Shown: positions 16,896 through 25,242, numbered from the stretch's first letter. The stretch: 64,000 nt of DNA from Cloacibacterium normanense (GCF_002943105.1 NZ_PTPZ01000003.1:432010-496009); one strand, 5' to 3'. Made by a program: numbers and translations. The notes: generated by a model not told the origin, from the letters alone.

Positions 16896-18138
16896 TCACC
16901 TTATTAGGTTTCATCTCCGGCTTCTCATCTACAAAATTCTCAGGAGTAAGACTTGGGATTAAGCGTTCGGAACGGTCTAATATCTCCACAAAAAAGGCTC
17001 TGTATAACAACATAATCATAGGATTTTGCTCAGAAAGCACGGAGTATAAACTCAAGGGATGAAAAGGAACATCGCCAATTTGGTCTTTGTCTAGATCATA
17101 ACCTTCGTATTTGTCCCAGTGATTATTTTTGAAAATATTCATCACAAGGCTTCCACTCGTGCTCACATCGAAAGTATTGTTTTCGAAATTGTTATTCATG
17201 AGACGGTTTTCCATGCAATTGGCATTGAGTTTTATACCCCAACCGTTATTAGAAAACTGATTGTTGTAAAGGTCAACTTTAGATGAACCGTCCATAAAAA
17301 TGGCAGCCGTGTTGTTATTGAAAATATTGTTTTTGATTTTACTGAAGGTAAGGTCTTTGAGCAAAAGTCCATAAACGCCATCTCCCCAGTTATCGAGGAA
17401 TTTATTTTTATACATGCCTACATTTCGGCTGTACATTACCGCAACTCCAGCGTCATTATTCTTAAAAATATTTCCGGTGTAAACATTGTTATGCGCGAAC
17501 ATGAAGTGCAACCCGTAACGTTTATTTTTTTCGGAAATATTTCTAAAAACAAAGGTGTTGTTGGCTTTTTCTAAGTAAATGCCGTCTTTGTGACCAGAAA
17601 TGTAATTGTTTTTGATCCAGATTTCTGCACTGGACCAAACGTGAACGCCATCACCGATTAATTCTTGAGATTTCCCTCTATTGGTGATGATTTTATTGTT
17701 TTGAATCAAACATTGGTAACCTCTCTGAATGGTTATCCCGAAGTAATTGTTCTCGAAAATATTATTTTTAATGGTGGAAAACTGACTGTCATATAAACGA
17801 ACAGCTCCTATGTTTTTCACTTCGTCTTCCCCAGAATTGATGATTTTAAAGCCTTGCAAAAGAATTTTATTGGCTCTTAGAGAAACAATTTCGTACTTCA
17901 TTTGTCCGTCCAAAACAGGTCTGTCGATTCCAATCAGGGCAATAGATTTTTGGATGTTGATGTTTCCTTCTTTGTAATGTCCTTTTTGAACCAAAATCGT
18001 ATCGCCATTTTGAGCTTGAGCAAGGGCAGAGTTAATGGTTTTATAAGCCTGATTTTTCCCCACTATCAGCGTTTTCGCTGAATGATAAACAAAATTCAGG
18101 AGGAAGAAAAATGATAATATTTTGGATAAATTTTTCAA
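16885..18138 (-). CDS. nosD: NosD, periplasmic beta-helix copper/sulfur handling protein
   Basis: A 417-residue right-handed parallel beta-helix protein with an N-terminal signal sequence (about 1-21). The many NN-rich coils (NNIFENNYFGITIQ, NNNTAAIFMDGSS) are typical of NosD/CASH-domain carbohydrate-binding-like repeats. NosD works with NosF and NosY to build the CuZ [4Cu:2S] cluster of NosZ. The C-terminal tail after about residue 385 is encoded partly by the repeat array, so its end may be recently altered. Confidence 0.93.
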   Translation of the reverse strand: MKNLSKILSFFFLLNFVYHSAKTLIVGKNQAYKTINSALAQAQNGDTILVQKGHYKEGNINIQKSIALIGIDRPVLDGQMKYEIVSLRANKILLQGFKIINSGEDEVKNIGAVRLYDSQFSTIKNNIFENNYFGITIQRGYQCLIQNNKIITNRGKSQELIGDGVHVWSSAEIWIKNNYISGHKDGIYLEKANNTFVFRNISEKNKRYGLHFMFAHNNVYTGNIFKNNDAGVAVMYSRNVGMYKNKFLDNWGDGVYGLLLKDLTFSKIKNNIFNNNTAAIFMDGSSKVDLYNNQFSNNGWGIKLNANCMENRLMNNNFENNTFDVSTSGSLVMNIFKNNHWDKYEGYDLDKDQIGDVPFHPLSLYSVLSEQNPMIMLLYRAFFVEILDRSERLIPSLTPENFVDEKPEMKPNKVMEL

Positions 18139-18444
18139 AATGTTTCAAAAAAATAGGCTTTGCTAAAAATACTAAAATGAACTATTGGTATTGATTTTTT
18201 TTAAACGCAAAGCAATATAATATCAATATTATTATTATAGTGAGCAAAGTTTACGAATAAATTCGTTTAAAGCGTTCGCTTTATCAATTCGCTAGCGAAT
18301 ACCAACTTTGCTTGCTTAATGTTTTTATATTTTTAATAAAAAACTTTGCGTTTCAAAAAATAAAAATTAATCATTTTTATAATGAATTACAATAGAAAAT
18401 ACGGATTTTTCACAAAGCCTAAAAGCTATAAGTTAAAGTGAAAT
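18139..18444. repeat. Gene-free spacer with palindromes between nosL and nosD
   Basis: This 306-base spacer has no ORF worth calling. It holds the perfect palindrome ATTCGCTAGCGAAT (18287-18300), the smaller palindrome AAAGCGTTCGCTTT (18269-18282) and AT-rich flanks. The first palindrome and its downstream context recur near 45533 and in decayed form near 50738, so the spacer is probably a dispersed repeat inserted in the operon. Confidence 0.6.
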
Positions 18445-18858
18445 TTATTGTTCTAGGAAGCTCGCTCCTAATTTTTGAGCTTCTTCTTGGGCTTTGGTTT
18501 TGTCGATAAATGCAGCTACATTACCATTCATAGGGCTTTTTATAGCACCACCTGTGATTAGGGTTGCTTTTTCTATTTGGAACAATTCATGGGTAAGAAA
18601 ATCAGGCACATAAAGTTTGGCTTGACCTACTTGCTCTGCATTTTCGGTGGCATAACTTTGCATACAGTTCAGATCATCGAATTTATAAATTCTGCCTTTT
18701 TCTGTAATAAGCTCTGTGGCGAATTTAGGGTCTTCTATTCCCATTTTACAAAGTTCGCACTGGTCTTTGCCGAAGTTAATTTTTTCTGGACCTTTCGGTG
18801 AACAAGAAAAAAATAGGCCTAAAGATATGATTCCTAGAATGTTAAATAAATTTTTCAT
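18445..18858 (-). CDS. nosL: NosL, outer-face copper chaperone lipoprotein
   Basis: A 137-residue lipoprotein with lipobox LFFSC (Cys19). It has the NosL features ELCKMGIEDPKFATELI, FDDLNCMQSYA and a late ITGGAIKSPMNGNVAAF segment with Met/Gly. NosL binds Cu(I) and hands it to the NosDFY/NosZ maturation path in the periplasm. It starts 8 bases after the stop of the preceding membrane-protein gene, so it is cotranscribed. Confidence 0.93.
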   Translation of the reverse strand: MKNLFNILGIISLGLFFSCSPKGPEKINFGKDQCELCKMGIEDPKFATELITEKGRIYKFDDLNCMQSYATENAEQVGQAKLYVPDFLTHELFQIEKATLITGGAIKSPMNGNVAAFIDKTKAQEEAQKLGASFLEQ

Positions 18859-18865
18859 TTTTACA

Positions 18866-19447
18866 TTATTTATTAGAAGATTTTATTTCTAAATAAGACA
18901 AAACAACAAGGATAATTCCTACACCAAACATAATCCAGCCACCAATATCAGGATAAGAATACGCACCGAAGTTCAGAAGTTGTTTAAAGCCGAAAAGTGG
19001 TGGTTGGTAACTCATACCCGGAACTACAATCGCTGCATTTGGATTGAGGTTATGCCCATAATCGTACTCCCAAAGATAGAAATCTACCATGAAAGCTACT
19101 CCAAATATAAGAAATAAAGCGGCAAAGAAATAAAGCCATTTCTTATTATTGAGAAATACGGTGAGAAATGCCAACGCTGCAAAGAATCCTAACGCATAAG
19201 GTAAAATTTTAAATTCCCAAAAATCTTCCTGATGTATTTCTTTCATCCCGATGTAATGGTTCAGTCCATTGATAATTTCGTAGTCTCCTGTGATTTTGTT
19301 GGCATGGAGAAACATGCCCAATCCTTCTGGATATTGTGGAGCTTCTAGATAAATGGCCCATAAAGGAACGAAGATGCTGATGATTAATCCAATTCCGCTT
19401 GTAATAAGCAAAATTTTAGAGAGTTTGGATAATGAATTATTTTTCAT
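18866..19447 (-). CDS. Four-helix membrane protein of the nos operon
   Basis: A 193-residue inner-membrane protein with helices near 12-32, 87-105, 110-128 and 168-188. A large periplasmic loop (35-80) contains HANKITG and NGLNHYIGMKEIHQED. It directly follows nosZ, where clade II clusters usually carry a membrane protein of unknown role (nosB position). I cannot confirm homology to NosB. His residues in the loops could bind heme or copper, but this is speculation. Confidence 0.7.
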   Translation of the reverse strand: MKNNSLSKLSKILLITSGIGLIISIFVPLWAIYLEAPQYPEGLGMFLHANKITGDYEIINGLNHYIGMKEIHQEDFWEFKILPYALGFFAALAFLTVFLNNKKWLYFFAALFLIFGVAFMVDFYLWEYDYGHNLNPNAAIVVPGMSYQPPLFGFKQLLNFGAYSYPDIGGWIMFGVGIILVVLSYLEIKSSNK

Positions 19448-19481
19448 TGTTTTTAGATTGTAATAAGAAGTTCTTATAGAG

Positions 19482-19497
19482 TGTAACTTTTGTTACA
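19482..19497. promoter_or_regulatory. Palindrome TGTAAC-TTTT-GTTACA
   Basis: A perfect 6-bp-arm inverted repeat with a 4-base centre, between the nosZ terminator and the next gene. The layout resembles a Crp/Fnr/Dnr-type site and could give the distal nos genes a second promoter. No convincing -7 box is seen at the expected distance. Confidence 0.4.
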
Positions 19498-19502
19498 GAA
19501 GT

Positions 19503-19530
19503 AAAAAAGGGCAGTAGAAACCGCCCTTTT
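19503..19530 (-). terminator. Partial terminator after nosZ
   Basis: On the minus strand the stem AAAAGGGC/GCCCTTTT is followed by T6, 7 bases after the nosZ stop. It probably lowers expression of the maturation genes relative to nosZ. Confidence 0.7.
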
Positions 19531-19536
19531 AGAAAT

Positions 19537-21537
19537 TTATTTTGTGACTGCTGTTTTCACAGGGCTTTTAGCGTTATCCGCTTTATTATTGAGGCTATAG
19601 GTAAGAGGAACATTGCTTCCTGCTGGAGAAACTCTTACATAACCTTGCATTTCTTGGTGCAATGCAGAACAGAAGTCTGTACAATACATTGGGTACATTC
19701 CTGGTTTTTTAGGAACCCATTTTAGAGTAGAAGTTTCACCTGGCATAATCAATAATTCAGCATTTTGATTGCCTTTGATAGCGAAACCATGCGGTACATC
19801 CCAGTCTTGTTCTAAGTTGGTCACGTGGAAGTAAACTTCGTCACCTACTTTGATTCCTTCAATATTATCTGGAGCAAAGTGCGAACGGATAGAAGTCATG
19901 TAAACGTGTACTTTATTGCCTTGTCTTACCACTTTAGATTCTGCTTCACCTTTGGTTGCATAAGGGTGTTTGTTGTCTGCAATATTGTAGAACTTCACCT
20001 GTTGGTCTTTGATAAGAGTAGCGGGAACAGCTTGTGCATAGTGTGGCTCACCAAAAGTAGGGAAGTCTAATAAGAGTTTCATCTTATCTCCACTAATGTC
20101 ATATAACTGTGCAGATTGGGTTAATTCTGGACCAGTTGGTAAGAATCTGTCTTTCGTAATTTTATTATAAGCAACGAGATATTTACCGTAAGGTTTTTTA
20201 GTATCACCACCTACTACCATTAAGTGACCTACAGAGTAGAAAGTCGGTTGTCTGTCAAGAACTTTTAATGTTTTAACATCCCATTTCACCACTTCTGAAG
20301 AAACGAAGAATGAAGTATAAGCATTTCCTTTTCCGTCAAATTCTGTGTGTAATGGCCCTAAACCTGGTTTTTGAACTTCACCATGAAGTGTAGATTCATA
20401 TTTTAAGATTGGGATTCCATCATATTCACCTGCAAATTCTTTGTTTTCAATCGCTTTAAGCATTTTGCTGAAGCTGTGAACTGGGATAAGAGCTGCTAAT
20501 TTACCAGAACCTACAATGTATTCACCAGTTGGGTCTACGTCACAACCGTGAGGTGATTTAGGAGTTGGCATGAAATAGCAAATATCTTTTAATTCTTTAG
20601 CAGAAAGTACAGTCACTTCTTGCTCCATTTTAGAGGTAGCAGTTTGAGTTTTTTCATCAAATTTATTGTGAGCATACTGCGTTTTTACTTTTCTACCTTT
20701 ACCAGCTTTTAGATATTCTTCAGCTTTTTTCCAGTTTACCGCCATGATAAAGTCTTTATCATTTTGAGAAGCATTAACTTCTAATAAAGTATTTGCTTGT
20801 TCTGAATTATAGCAAGAGAAGAAGAACCAACCATGAGATTTTCCTTTACCAGCGTGAGAAAGGTCAAAGTTTACACCCGGAGCTTCTATCTGGAAAGATA
20901 AATTCATATCACCAGTTTCTTTATTAACTCCGATGAAAGAAATTACTCCTTTGAAGTTTTCTTTGAAAGAATTAATAGGAACGTCACCGTTCATGTCATC
21001 TGTAGGAACAGCAAAACGAGTACCTGCCACTACATATTCTGTATTTTCGGTAATAAATGGAGAAGAGTGGTTACCAGCAGAATTCGGTAATTCTATAATT
21101 TCCTCAGTTCTGAAGGTTTTAAGGTTTACTCTTGCCACACGTGGAGTGTTATTAGCATTCGCAAAAATCCATCTTCCGTCTTGTTCACCATTTGTTTGAG
21201 ATAATTCTAAGTGGTGTTGGTCATCCCAAGGAATAAAACCGTGCGAAGTTTCTAACATAGGCTTAGTTTCTTCGCTGAAACCATACCCATTTTCTGGATT
21301 TACAGAGAAAATAGGAACTACTTTCAATAATCTTCCGCTCGGTAAACCATAAACGTTCATTTGTCCGTTAAAACCACCACTCACGAAATTGTATACCTCA
21401 TCATATTTTCCAGGAGCTACATATACTTTTTCTGCGGCGTCACCACTTACTGCGGTTTCTGTACCTTTGGGTTTACAACTGCCTAAAAATGCTAATGAAG
21501 CAAAGGCCGAAATACCAAATAACTGAATAATTTTCAT
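19537..21537 (-). CDS. nosZ: Nitrous oxide reductase, clade II (Sec-type, lipoprotein)
   Basis: A 666-residue enzyme that reduces N2O to N2 in the periplasm. The N-terminus is a Sec signal with lipobox FLGSC (Cys21) and has no twin-arginine motif, as in clade II enzymes. The beta-propeller binds CuZ through histidines, including His99, His108 and His109 (DDQHHLE), SHGWFF and SPHGCDVDP. The C-terminal cupredoxin domain carries the CuA site: Cys619-x3-Cys623-x3-His627-x2-Met630 in CTDFCSALHQEMQGY. It is the second gene of the operon, 26 bases after the cytochrome c gene. The lipid anchor is a notable lineage feature. Confidence 0.97.
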   Translation of the reverse strand: MKIIQLFGISAFASLAFLGSCKPKGTETAVSGDAAEKVYVAPGKYDEVYNFVSGGFNGQMNVYGLPSGRLLKVVPIFSVNPENGYGFSEETKPMLETSHGFIPWDDQHHLELSQTNGEQDGRWIFANANNTPRVARVNLKTFRTEEIIELPNSAGNHSSPFITENTEYVVAGTRFAVPTDDMNGDVPINSFKENFKGVISFIGVNKETGDMNLSFQIEAPGVNFDLSHAGKGKSHGWFFFSCYNSEQANTLLEVNASQNDKDFIMAVNWKKAEEYLKAGKGRKVKTQYAHNKFDEKTQTATSKMEQEVTVLSAKELKDICYFMPTPKSPHGCDVDPTGEYIVGSGKLAALIPVHSFSKMLKAIENKEFAGEYDGIPILKYESTLHGEVQKPGLGPLHTEFDGKGNAYTSFFVSSEVVKWDVKTLKVLDRQPTFYSVGHLMVVGGDTKKPYGKYLVAYNKITKDRFLPTGPELTQSAQLYDISGDKMKLLLDFPTFGEPHYAQAVPATLIKDQQVKFYNIADNKHPYATKGEAESKVVRQGNKVHVYMTSIRSHFAPDNIEGIKVGDEVYFHVTNLEQDWDVPHGFAIKGNQNAELLIMPGETSTLKWVPKKPGMYPMYCTDFCSALHQEMQGYVRVSPAGSNVPLTYSLNNKADNAKSPVKTAVTK

Positions 21538-21563
21538 ATATTTATTTTTATAGTCTATCTAAA

Positions 21564-22067
21564 TTATTTTGCACCGTCGATTTCTCTCATGTACTCTAGA
21601 ATTTGTCTTGCTTCAGTTTCATTAAGCCCTTGGTTTGGCATTCTCACTAAACAAATCTCTAATTGTTTCTGTAATTCTGGGTCTACACTAATCATAGGAT
21701 CTGGATTGCTGATGAAGTTCATAATCCAATGGGGAGTTTGTCTTGTAGTCACTCCTTTCCATCCTGGTCCTACTAATTTTTCTTCTGTAGGTTTATGACA
21801 AGAAGTACATTTTACCTCTGCTACTTTCTTACCTTCAGCAGCCATAGCAGCGTTAAATTTGCTCACATCTACGTTGCTTTCGTCATATTTACCTAAACCT
21901 CTTTTCGGATCGTATTGTCCTGATTCAGATGATGCACTAGTTTCTGTAGCAGTGGCAGATGTTTCTGTAGATGAGGTAGATGCAGAAGCGTCTGCAGGCT
22001 TGTCATTACCACAAGAAACCATCGCGAAAGCCATCATAGGAAGAACTAGAAATTTCAAATTTTTCAT
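21564..22067 (-). CDS. c-type cytochrome lipoprotein, first gene of the nos operon
   Basis: A 167-residue lipoprotein with lipobox MVSC (Cys19), a Ser/Thr/Ala/Glu-rich linker to about residue 50, and one heme site Cys87-Thr-Ser-Cys90-His91. The axial Met is probably in LVRMPNQGL. The downstream pattern NQGLNETEARQILEYMREI is typical of class I cytochromes. It probably donates electrons to the CuA site of NosZ. Its promoter carries the FNR-type site, so it leads the whole nos transcript. Confidence 0.92.
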   Translation of the reverse strand: MKNLKFLVLPMMAFAMVSCGNDKPADASASTSSTETSATATETSASSESGQYDPKRGLGKYDESNVDVSKFNAAMAAEGKKVAEVKCTSCHKPTEEKLVGPGWKGVTTRQTPHWIMNFISNPDPMISVDPELQKQLEICLVRMPNQGLNETEARQILEYMREIDGAK

Positions 22068-22097
22068 ATATTTTTATTTTTAATATTAATTTGATAA

Positions 22098-22142
22098 CAA
22101 ATTTAACGTTGTTTAACAGTTGGGATTTATGACTTGAGTCAT
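22098..22142 (-). promoter_or_regulatory. nos operon promoter with FNR-type site
   Basis: The perfect palindrome ATGACTTGAGTCAT (22129-22142) is centred 34 bases upstream of TAAATTTG (22098-22105, minus strand), an exact TAnnTTTG box. This is the class II activator position (-41.5). The same palindrome is also 34 bases from CAAATTTG (22166-22173) on the plus strand, so it may serve the divergent lipoprotein gene too. Confidence 0.75.
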
Positions 22143-22272
22143 AAAATAAACATGACATTTATTAGCAAATTTGCACCTGTAAAACAGAAGAGCATTTTTG
22201 TGATTATTTCTTAAAATAATGACTGCTCATATAGTGGACTCATTTCTTTCAAAAAAACACTATTGAATTAAT

Positions 22273-22641
22273 ATGAAAAATAACTGGATAATCTTAGCAA
22301 TGTTCGCTTTCTTGATTTCTTGTAACAAAGAATCATCGACCACAGAAAATTCGCCGGTGATAAGTGATAAAAATTCAAAAGAAGTTTCTTTAAAACAAGA
22401 GGCAAAAACATTGACCAATGATAAAGGAGAAACCATAGTGGTAACCTATTTTGCCGAAGGAATCGACCTTGCGATGACCCTTAAAAAGAATGATGAAGAA
22501 GAACACAAATTGTTGGCAAAAGGAACCAATCCAAAAGGCGAACCTATTTTTACAGACGGTTTTTATGCTTGGGAACTGTCTGATGATGGGAATTCAGGAA
22601 GACTCACAGACAAGCAAGGAAATGTAAGTGTTTTCAAATAA
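22273..22641 (+). CDS. Small lipoprotein divergent from nos
   Basis: A 122-residue lipoprotein with lipobox FLISC (Cys17). The rest is a compact beta-rich domain (GETIVVTYF, DLAMTLKKNDEE, GFYAWELSDDGNSGRLTDKQG) reminiscent of MliC/lysozyme-inhibitor-like folds, though the resemblance is weak. It may share the FNR-type site with the nos operon. Function unknown. A strong terminator follows. Confidence 0.7.
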   Translation: MKNNWIILAMFAFLISCNKESSTTENSPVISDKNSKEVSLKQEAKTLTNDKGETIVVTYFAEGIDLAMTLKKNDEEEHKLLAKGTNPKGEPIFTDGFYAWELSDDGNSGRLTDKQGNVSVFK

Positions 22642-22663
22642 ATAGCTTTATTACGTTGTTTAA

Positions 22664-22702
22664 AAAATCCTCAAATTGATTTCAATTTGAGGATTTTGTT
22701 TT
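22664..22702 (+). terminator. Strong intrinsic terminator
   Basis: Perfect 16-bp arms (AAAATCCTCAAATTGA and its complement) around a two-base centre, followed by a T-rich tail. Confidence 0.9.
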
Positions 22703-22729
22703 TTGTGATAGAATGCGACATCAAAGTTT

Positions 22730-22765
22730 TTTTCAAAAAAGGGAGTTGTGCAACGGCTATCTATC
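22730..22765. repeat. Cassette-boundary core downstream of parDE
   Basis: AAAAAAGGGAGTTGTGCAAC followed by GGCTAT. The same GGAGTTGTGCAAC core is found at 36373, 41755 and 44507 beside other accessory genes. Confidence 0.6.
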
Positions 22766-22791
22766 TTATCTACTGTTAGAATTGCGGTTTA

Positions 22792-23091
22792 TTAGTCATT
22801 TATATGAGATTCTATATCCATTTGTTGATGAAGAATTCTAATAATCTCAATATTTTCTTCTTTAAGATTTATTTTGTAGAATATAAAGTGAGATTTTACG
22901 CGTGAACGAAAATAACCTTTTCTGATTTCATTATAATCTTTACCCGTTTTTGGATTTTTCGAAATATATTCGATTTCATCCATAATCAAATCAAAATAAT
23001 AATCTGCTTGATCAATCGACCATTCTTCAAAAGTATAAAGCCAAATCTTTTCTAAATCAATTTCTGCTTGTTTACTAATTTTGTAATTCAT
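22792..23091 (-). CDS. parE: ParE/RelE-family toxin
   Basis: A 99-residue ParE-type toxin. Typical features are AEIDLEKIWLYTFEEWSIDQADYY, then GYFRSRVKSHFIFYKI and IIRILHQQMD. Members poison gyrase (ParE) or cut mRNA (RelE); this one looks ParE-like. Its ATG overlaps the antitoxin stop by one base, so translation is coupled. A cassette-boundary repeat lies directly downstream. Confidence 0.93.
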   Translation of the reverse strand: MNYKISKQAEIDLEKIWLYTFEEWSIDQADYYFDLIMDEIEYISKNPKTGKDYNEIRKGYFRSRVKSHFIFYKINLKEENIEIIRILHQQMDIESHIND

Positions 23092-23339
23092 TATTCGGCA
23101 GAATATTTTTGATGTAAATTTTGTTTGAAAGTTTCTCGATTAAAACTTGCTGAAAATCCAGATTTCTCTCCTTTTTTAAGTTCTTTAATTAATTCAGACT
23201 TTTTAGTTTCCTCGTGTTCAAACATTCTTAAAGCAGCTCTTATCACTTCACTTGCAGAAGAGTATTTTCCATTTTTTATTTGTGAATTGATAAAATTGTC
23301 GAAATAATCGCCCAATAAAATCGAAGTGTTTTTTGCCAT
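23091..23339 (-). CDS. parD: ParD-family antitoxin
   Basis: An 82-residue protein. The N-terminal ribbon-helix-helix (TSILLGDYFDNFINSQI, YSSASEVIRAALRMFEHEE) binds DNA and dimerises. The C-terminal tail wraps the ParE toxin. It is the first gene of the pair. A palindrome overlaps its promoter, as expected for autorepression. Confidence 0.93.
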   Translation of the reverse strand: MAKNTSILLGDYFDNFINSQIKNGKYSSASEVIRAALRMFEHEETKKSELIKELKKGEKSGFSASFNRETFKQNLHQKYSAE

Positions 23340-23364
23340 AACAATCTGATGTAAAATTCAAAAT

Positions 23365-23396
23365 CAAATATACCAATTTTTGGTATTTTCTCCAAA
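23365..23396 (-). promoter_or_regulatory. parDE promoter and operator
   Basis: The minus-strand -7 box TATATTTG (23365-23372) is an exact consensus match, with TTTG 20 bases upstream (23393-23396). The inverted repeat TACCAA-TTT-TTGGTA (23371-23385) sits between them and is a likely ParD operator. Confidence 0.65.
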
Positions 23397-23492
23397 TTTA
23401 TTTACGCAATATTGGTCTAATCTGTTTTCAGATAAAGAAAAAGTACTGACGAATTGCGGGAATAAAGTGGACTTTAGTTCAATTTTAGACTC

Positions 23493-23700
23493 GATGTCGC
23501 GGATTTGTAATCCGTGACTATTACTATTTTATAATTATCTTTTTTCAATGCGGATTTGTAATCCGTGACGACTATTATTTTACTCGATGTCGCGGATTTG
23601 TAATCCGTGACTATTACTATTTTATAATTATCTATGCTCAATGCGGATTTGTAATCCGTGACGACTATTATTTTACTAGATGTTTTGCAATTTGTTACTC
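23493..23700. repeat. REP array beside the RAYT transposase
   Basis: Four REP copies, at 23493-23518, 23550-23569, 23586-23611 and 23642-23662, each with the hairpin CGGATT-TGT-AATCCG and tail GTGAC. The first two plus spacers form a 93-bp unit that is repeated. A decayed fifth copy touches the transposase stop codon. Reading through the array gives a spurious Val-Thr-Asp-Tyr-Lys-Ser-Ala repeat protein; this is not a gene. It fills the 364-base gap after parDE. Confidence 0.9.
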
Positions 23701-23703
23701 TCA

Positions 23704-24276
23704 CTATATTTTGTGATTATCCCAACCCATGAAAACGACTTCTACATCTAAAGCACTATCTAAATCAGCATAATTTCTTGCAGAGCTAAAATAATAATTT
23801 TCTGCTTCCGTTACAATCTTTTCTTTTACAGGATTTTCATGTATGTACTTTATTTTTTCCTTTATCCAATGGTTAGAGAAAATTTCTTCTGCATGATAGC
23901 CATCTTGCCAAACTTTGTATTGCTGTGGTCGTGATAAATGTTCGCAAGCTTTGCTAAAATACTCTAACAGCCATTCTCTTCTGCTTTCTGGTTCGTCTTG
24001 TATGGTTTGAATTATTTTTTTAGAAGTATATTTTTTAAAATCTCGCATAATTTCTGATAATGTTAAACCTCCATCTGCTCTGCAAAATAAATGCAAATGA
24101 CTGTGCATAAGGCAATATGCAAATACAACAAGTCCTTTATTTTTTTGACAATACTTGAGTGCATCTATGATTAAATGTTTTTGTGGCAATCTTGTGAAGA
24201 CATCTACCCAACCTACTGTGGTAATAGTAATGAAATATGCCTGTGAAATTTCAGTGGCTTTGTATTTGGTTGACAT
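23704..24276 (-). CDS. REP-associated tyrosine transposase (RAYT)
   Basis: A 190-residue single-domain Y1 (IS200-like) HUH transposase, counted from the ATG at 24276. The His-x-His metal site is His60-Leu-His62 in MHSHLHLF, and the nucleophile is probably Tyr144 in KYIHENPV. RAYTs cut and join single-stranded REP hairpins and are thought to disperse them. Here REPs flank the gene on both sides in opposite orientation (23493-23662 and 24365-24390). Further REPs at 44915 and 45362 look like its products. Confidence 0.9.
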   Translation of the reverse strand: MSTKYKATEISQAYFITITTVGWVDVFTRLPQKHLIIDALKYCQKNKGLVVFAYCLMHSHLHLFCRADGGLTLSEIMRDFKKYTSKKIIQTIQDEPESRREWLLEYFSKACEHLSRPQQYKVWQDGYHAEEIFSNHWIKEKIKYIHENPVKEKIVTEAENYYFSSARNYADLDSALDVEVVFMGWDNHKI

Positions 24277-24364
24277 TATTAGTTTTGAGTAAAAATAATA
24301 AAAAAACAGCAACAAAAAAGTGGCTGTTTTTTTAATGATTAATCATCTATTATTTTTTAGTATA

Positions 24365-24390
24365 GTCACGGATTACAAATCCGCGACATC
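24365..24390 (-). repeat. REP on the right side of the RAYT
   Basis: Inverted copy GTCACGGATTACAAATCCGC followed by GACATC. The following sequence to 24554 is richer in GC than its surroundings and shows no gene. Confidence 0.85.
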
Positions 24391-24554
24391 GGGAAAGACA
24401 TACGATAAAAGCAATGTTTGCATATCTCACGTTCGTCTCTACGCTCTCGCTCTTCTCCCGCTAATACCGACTCATTCCCGTTTTCCCGCGCGGAATCAGA
24501 TGCTGGAAGGGTTTACCTATCTTCACACGCTTCAATCAAAAACATCACCTAATC

Positions 24555-25130
24555 TTATTCGATAATGAAAGCATCAAGTGTTGAAGCATAGTAAATGTAA
24601 ATACTTGAAGTTTCTCCATTCTTACATTCTGATTCCCTTTTTTGGAAGGCAAAATAAAATTCTTCTTTTTTTGGGTCGATTGATTTATAAATATTCATTC
24701 CAGAGTCAAATGCAAATTTTCCGGGCTTTTCACCTGTAATGTAGCTTGTTTTTTTTATGTCCGATGCTTTAATTCGTTTTTGAACCAAATCCAAACTTTT
24801 TTTTCCTCCGCAACTATGAAGATGTATCTCCGAAACACACTTATTGGACAATCCGTAAATTTCAAAAATTAAAACTTCTGCGATAGACCTTTCATTAATC
24901 CTAGTAATCTGATAATGGGAATCATCTAATTCTTTCGCATCATACGATTCTCCTGAATATTCTAACATGGCAGTTACTTCATTGAACTCCATACCAAGAA
25001 AACGAGGTTGGATGATGTCGTCGTTATTGACTTGTTCTTTAAGATAATCCAATCGCCAGGACTGGCCACACACCGAGGTTGAATTAAAAACAAAAATCCA
25101 AACTACAAGGATTGTTAATTGAGCTTTCAT
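24555..25130 (-). CDS. Secreted protein of unknown function
   Basis: A 191-residue protein if started at the ATG at 25130, which gives a normal signal peptide (KAQLTILVVWIFVFNSTSVCG). An ATG at 25151 is a close alternative; longer forms would overlap the next gene. The mature part has scattered Cys pairs (NKCVSEIHLHSCGGKK, ESECKNG) that may form disulfides. I do not recognise the family. It is the last gene of a run of small secreted proteins on the minus strand. Confidence 0.6.
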   Translation of the reverse strand: MKAQLTILVVWIFVFNSTSVCGQSWRLDYLKEQVNNDDIIQPRFLGMEFNEVTAMLEYSGESYDAKELDDSHYQITRINERSIAEVLIFEIYGLSNKCVSEIHLHSCGGKKSLDLVQKRIKASDIKKTSYITGEKPGKFAFDSGMNIYKSIDPKKEEFYFAFQKRESECKNGETSSIYIYYASTLDAFIIE

Positions 25131-25242
25131 AGTACTTAAATTTATTTTCATTTGTTTTTGATTTATAGTGAATTGGAGCGAATAGATCTTTTGGTATTGT
25201 ATTCTAAAATTAAATTTGCGAATAACAAAAATCGAAAGCTCA

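Noticed and set aside
23474..23704. A possible CRISPR array or a repeat protein (Val-Thr-Asp-Tyr-Lys-Ser-Ala repeats)
   Set aside because: The repeats are REP hairpins with near-identical spacers in a duplicated 93-bp unit next to a RAYT. There are no unique spacers and no cas1/cas2. The protein reading is an artefact.
24400..24554. A GC-richer stretch to the right of the RAYT as a possible RNA gene
   Set aside because: No tRNA-like or hairpin-rich fold and no promoter/terminator pair could be found by eye.
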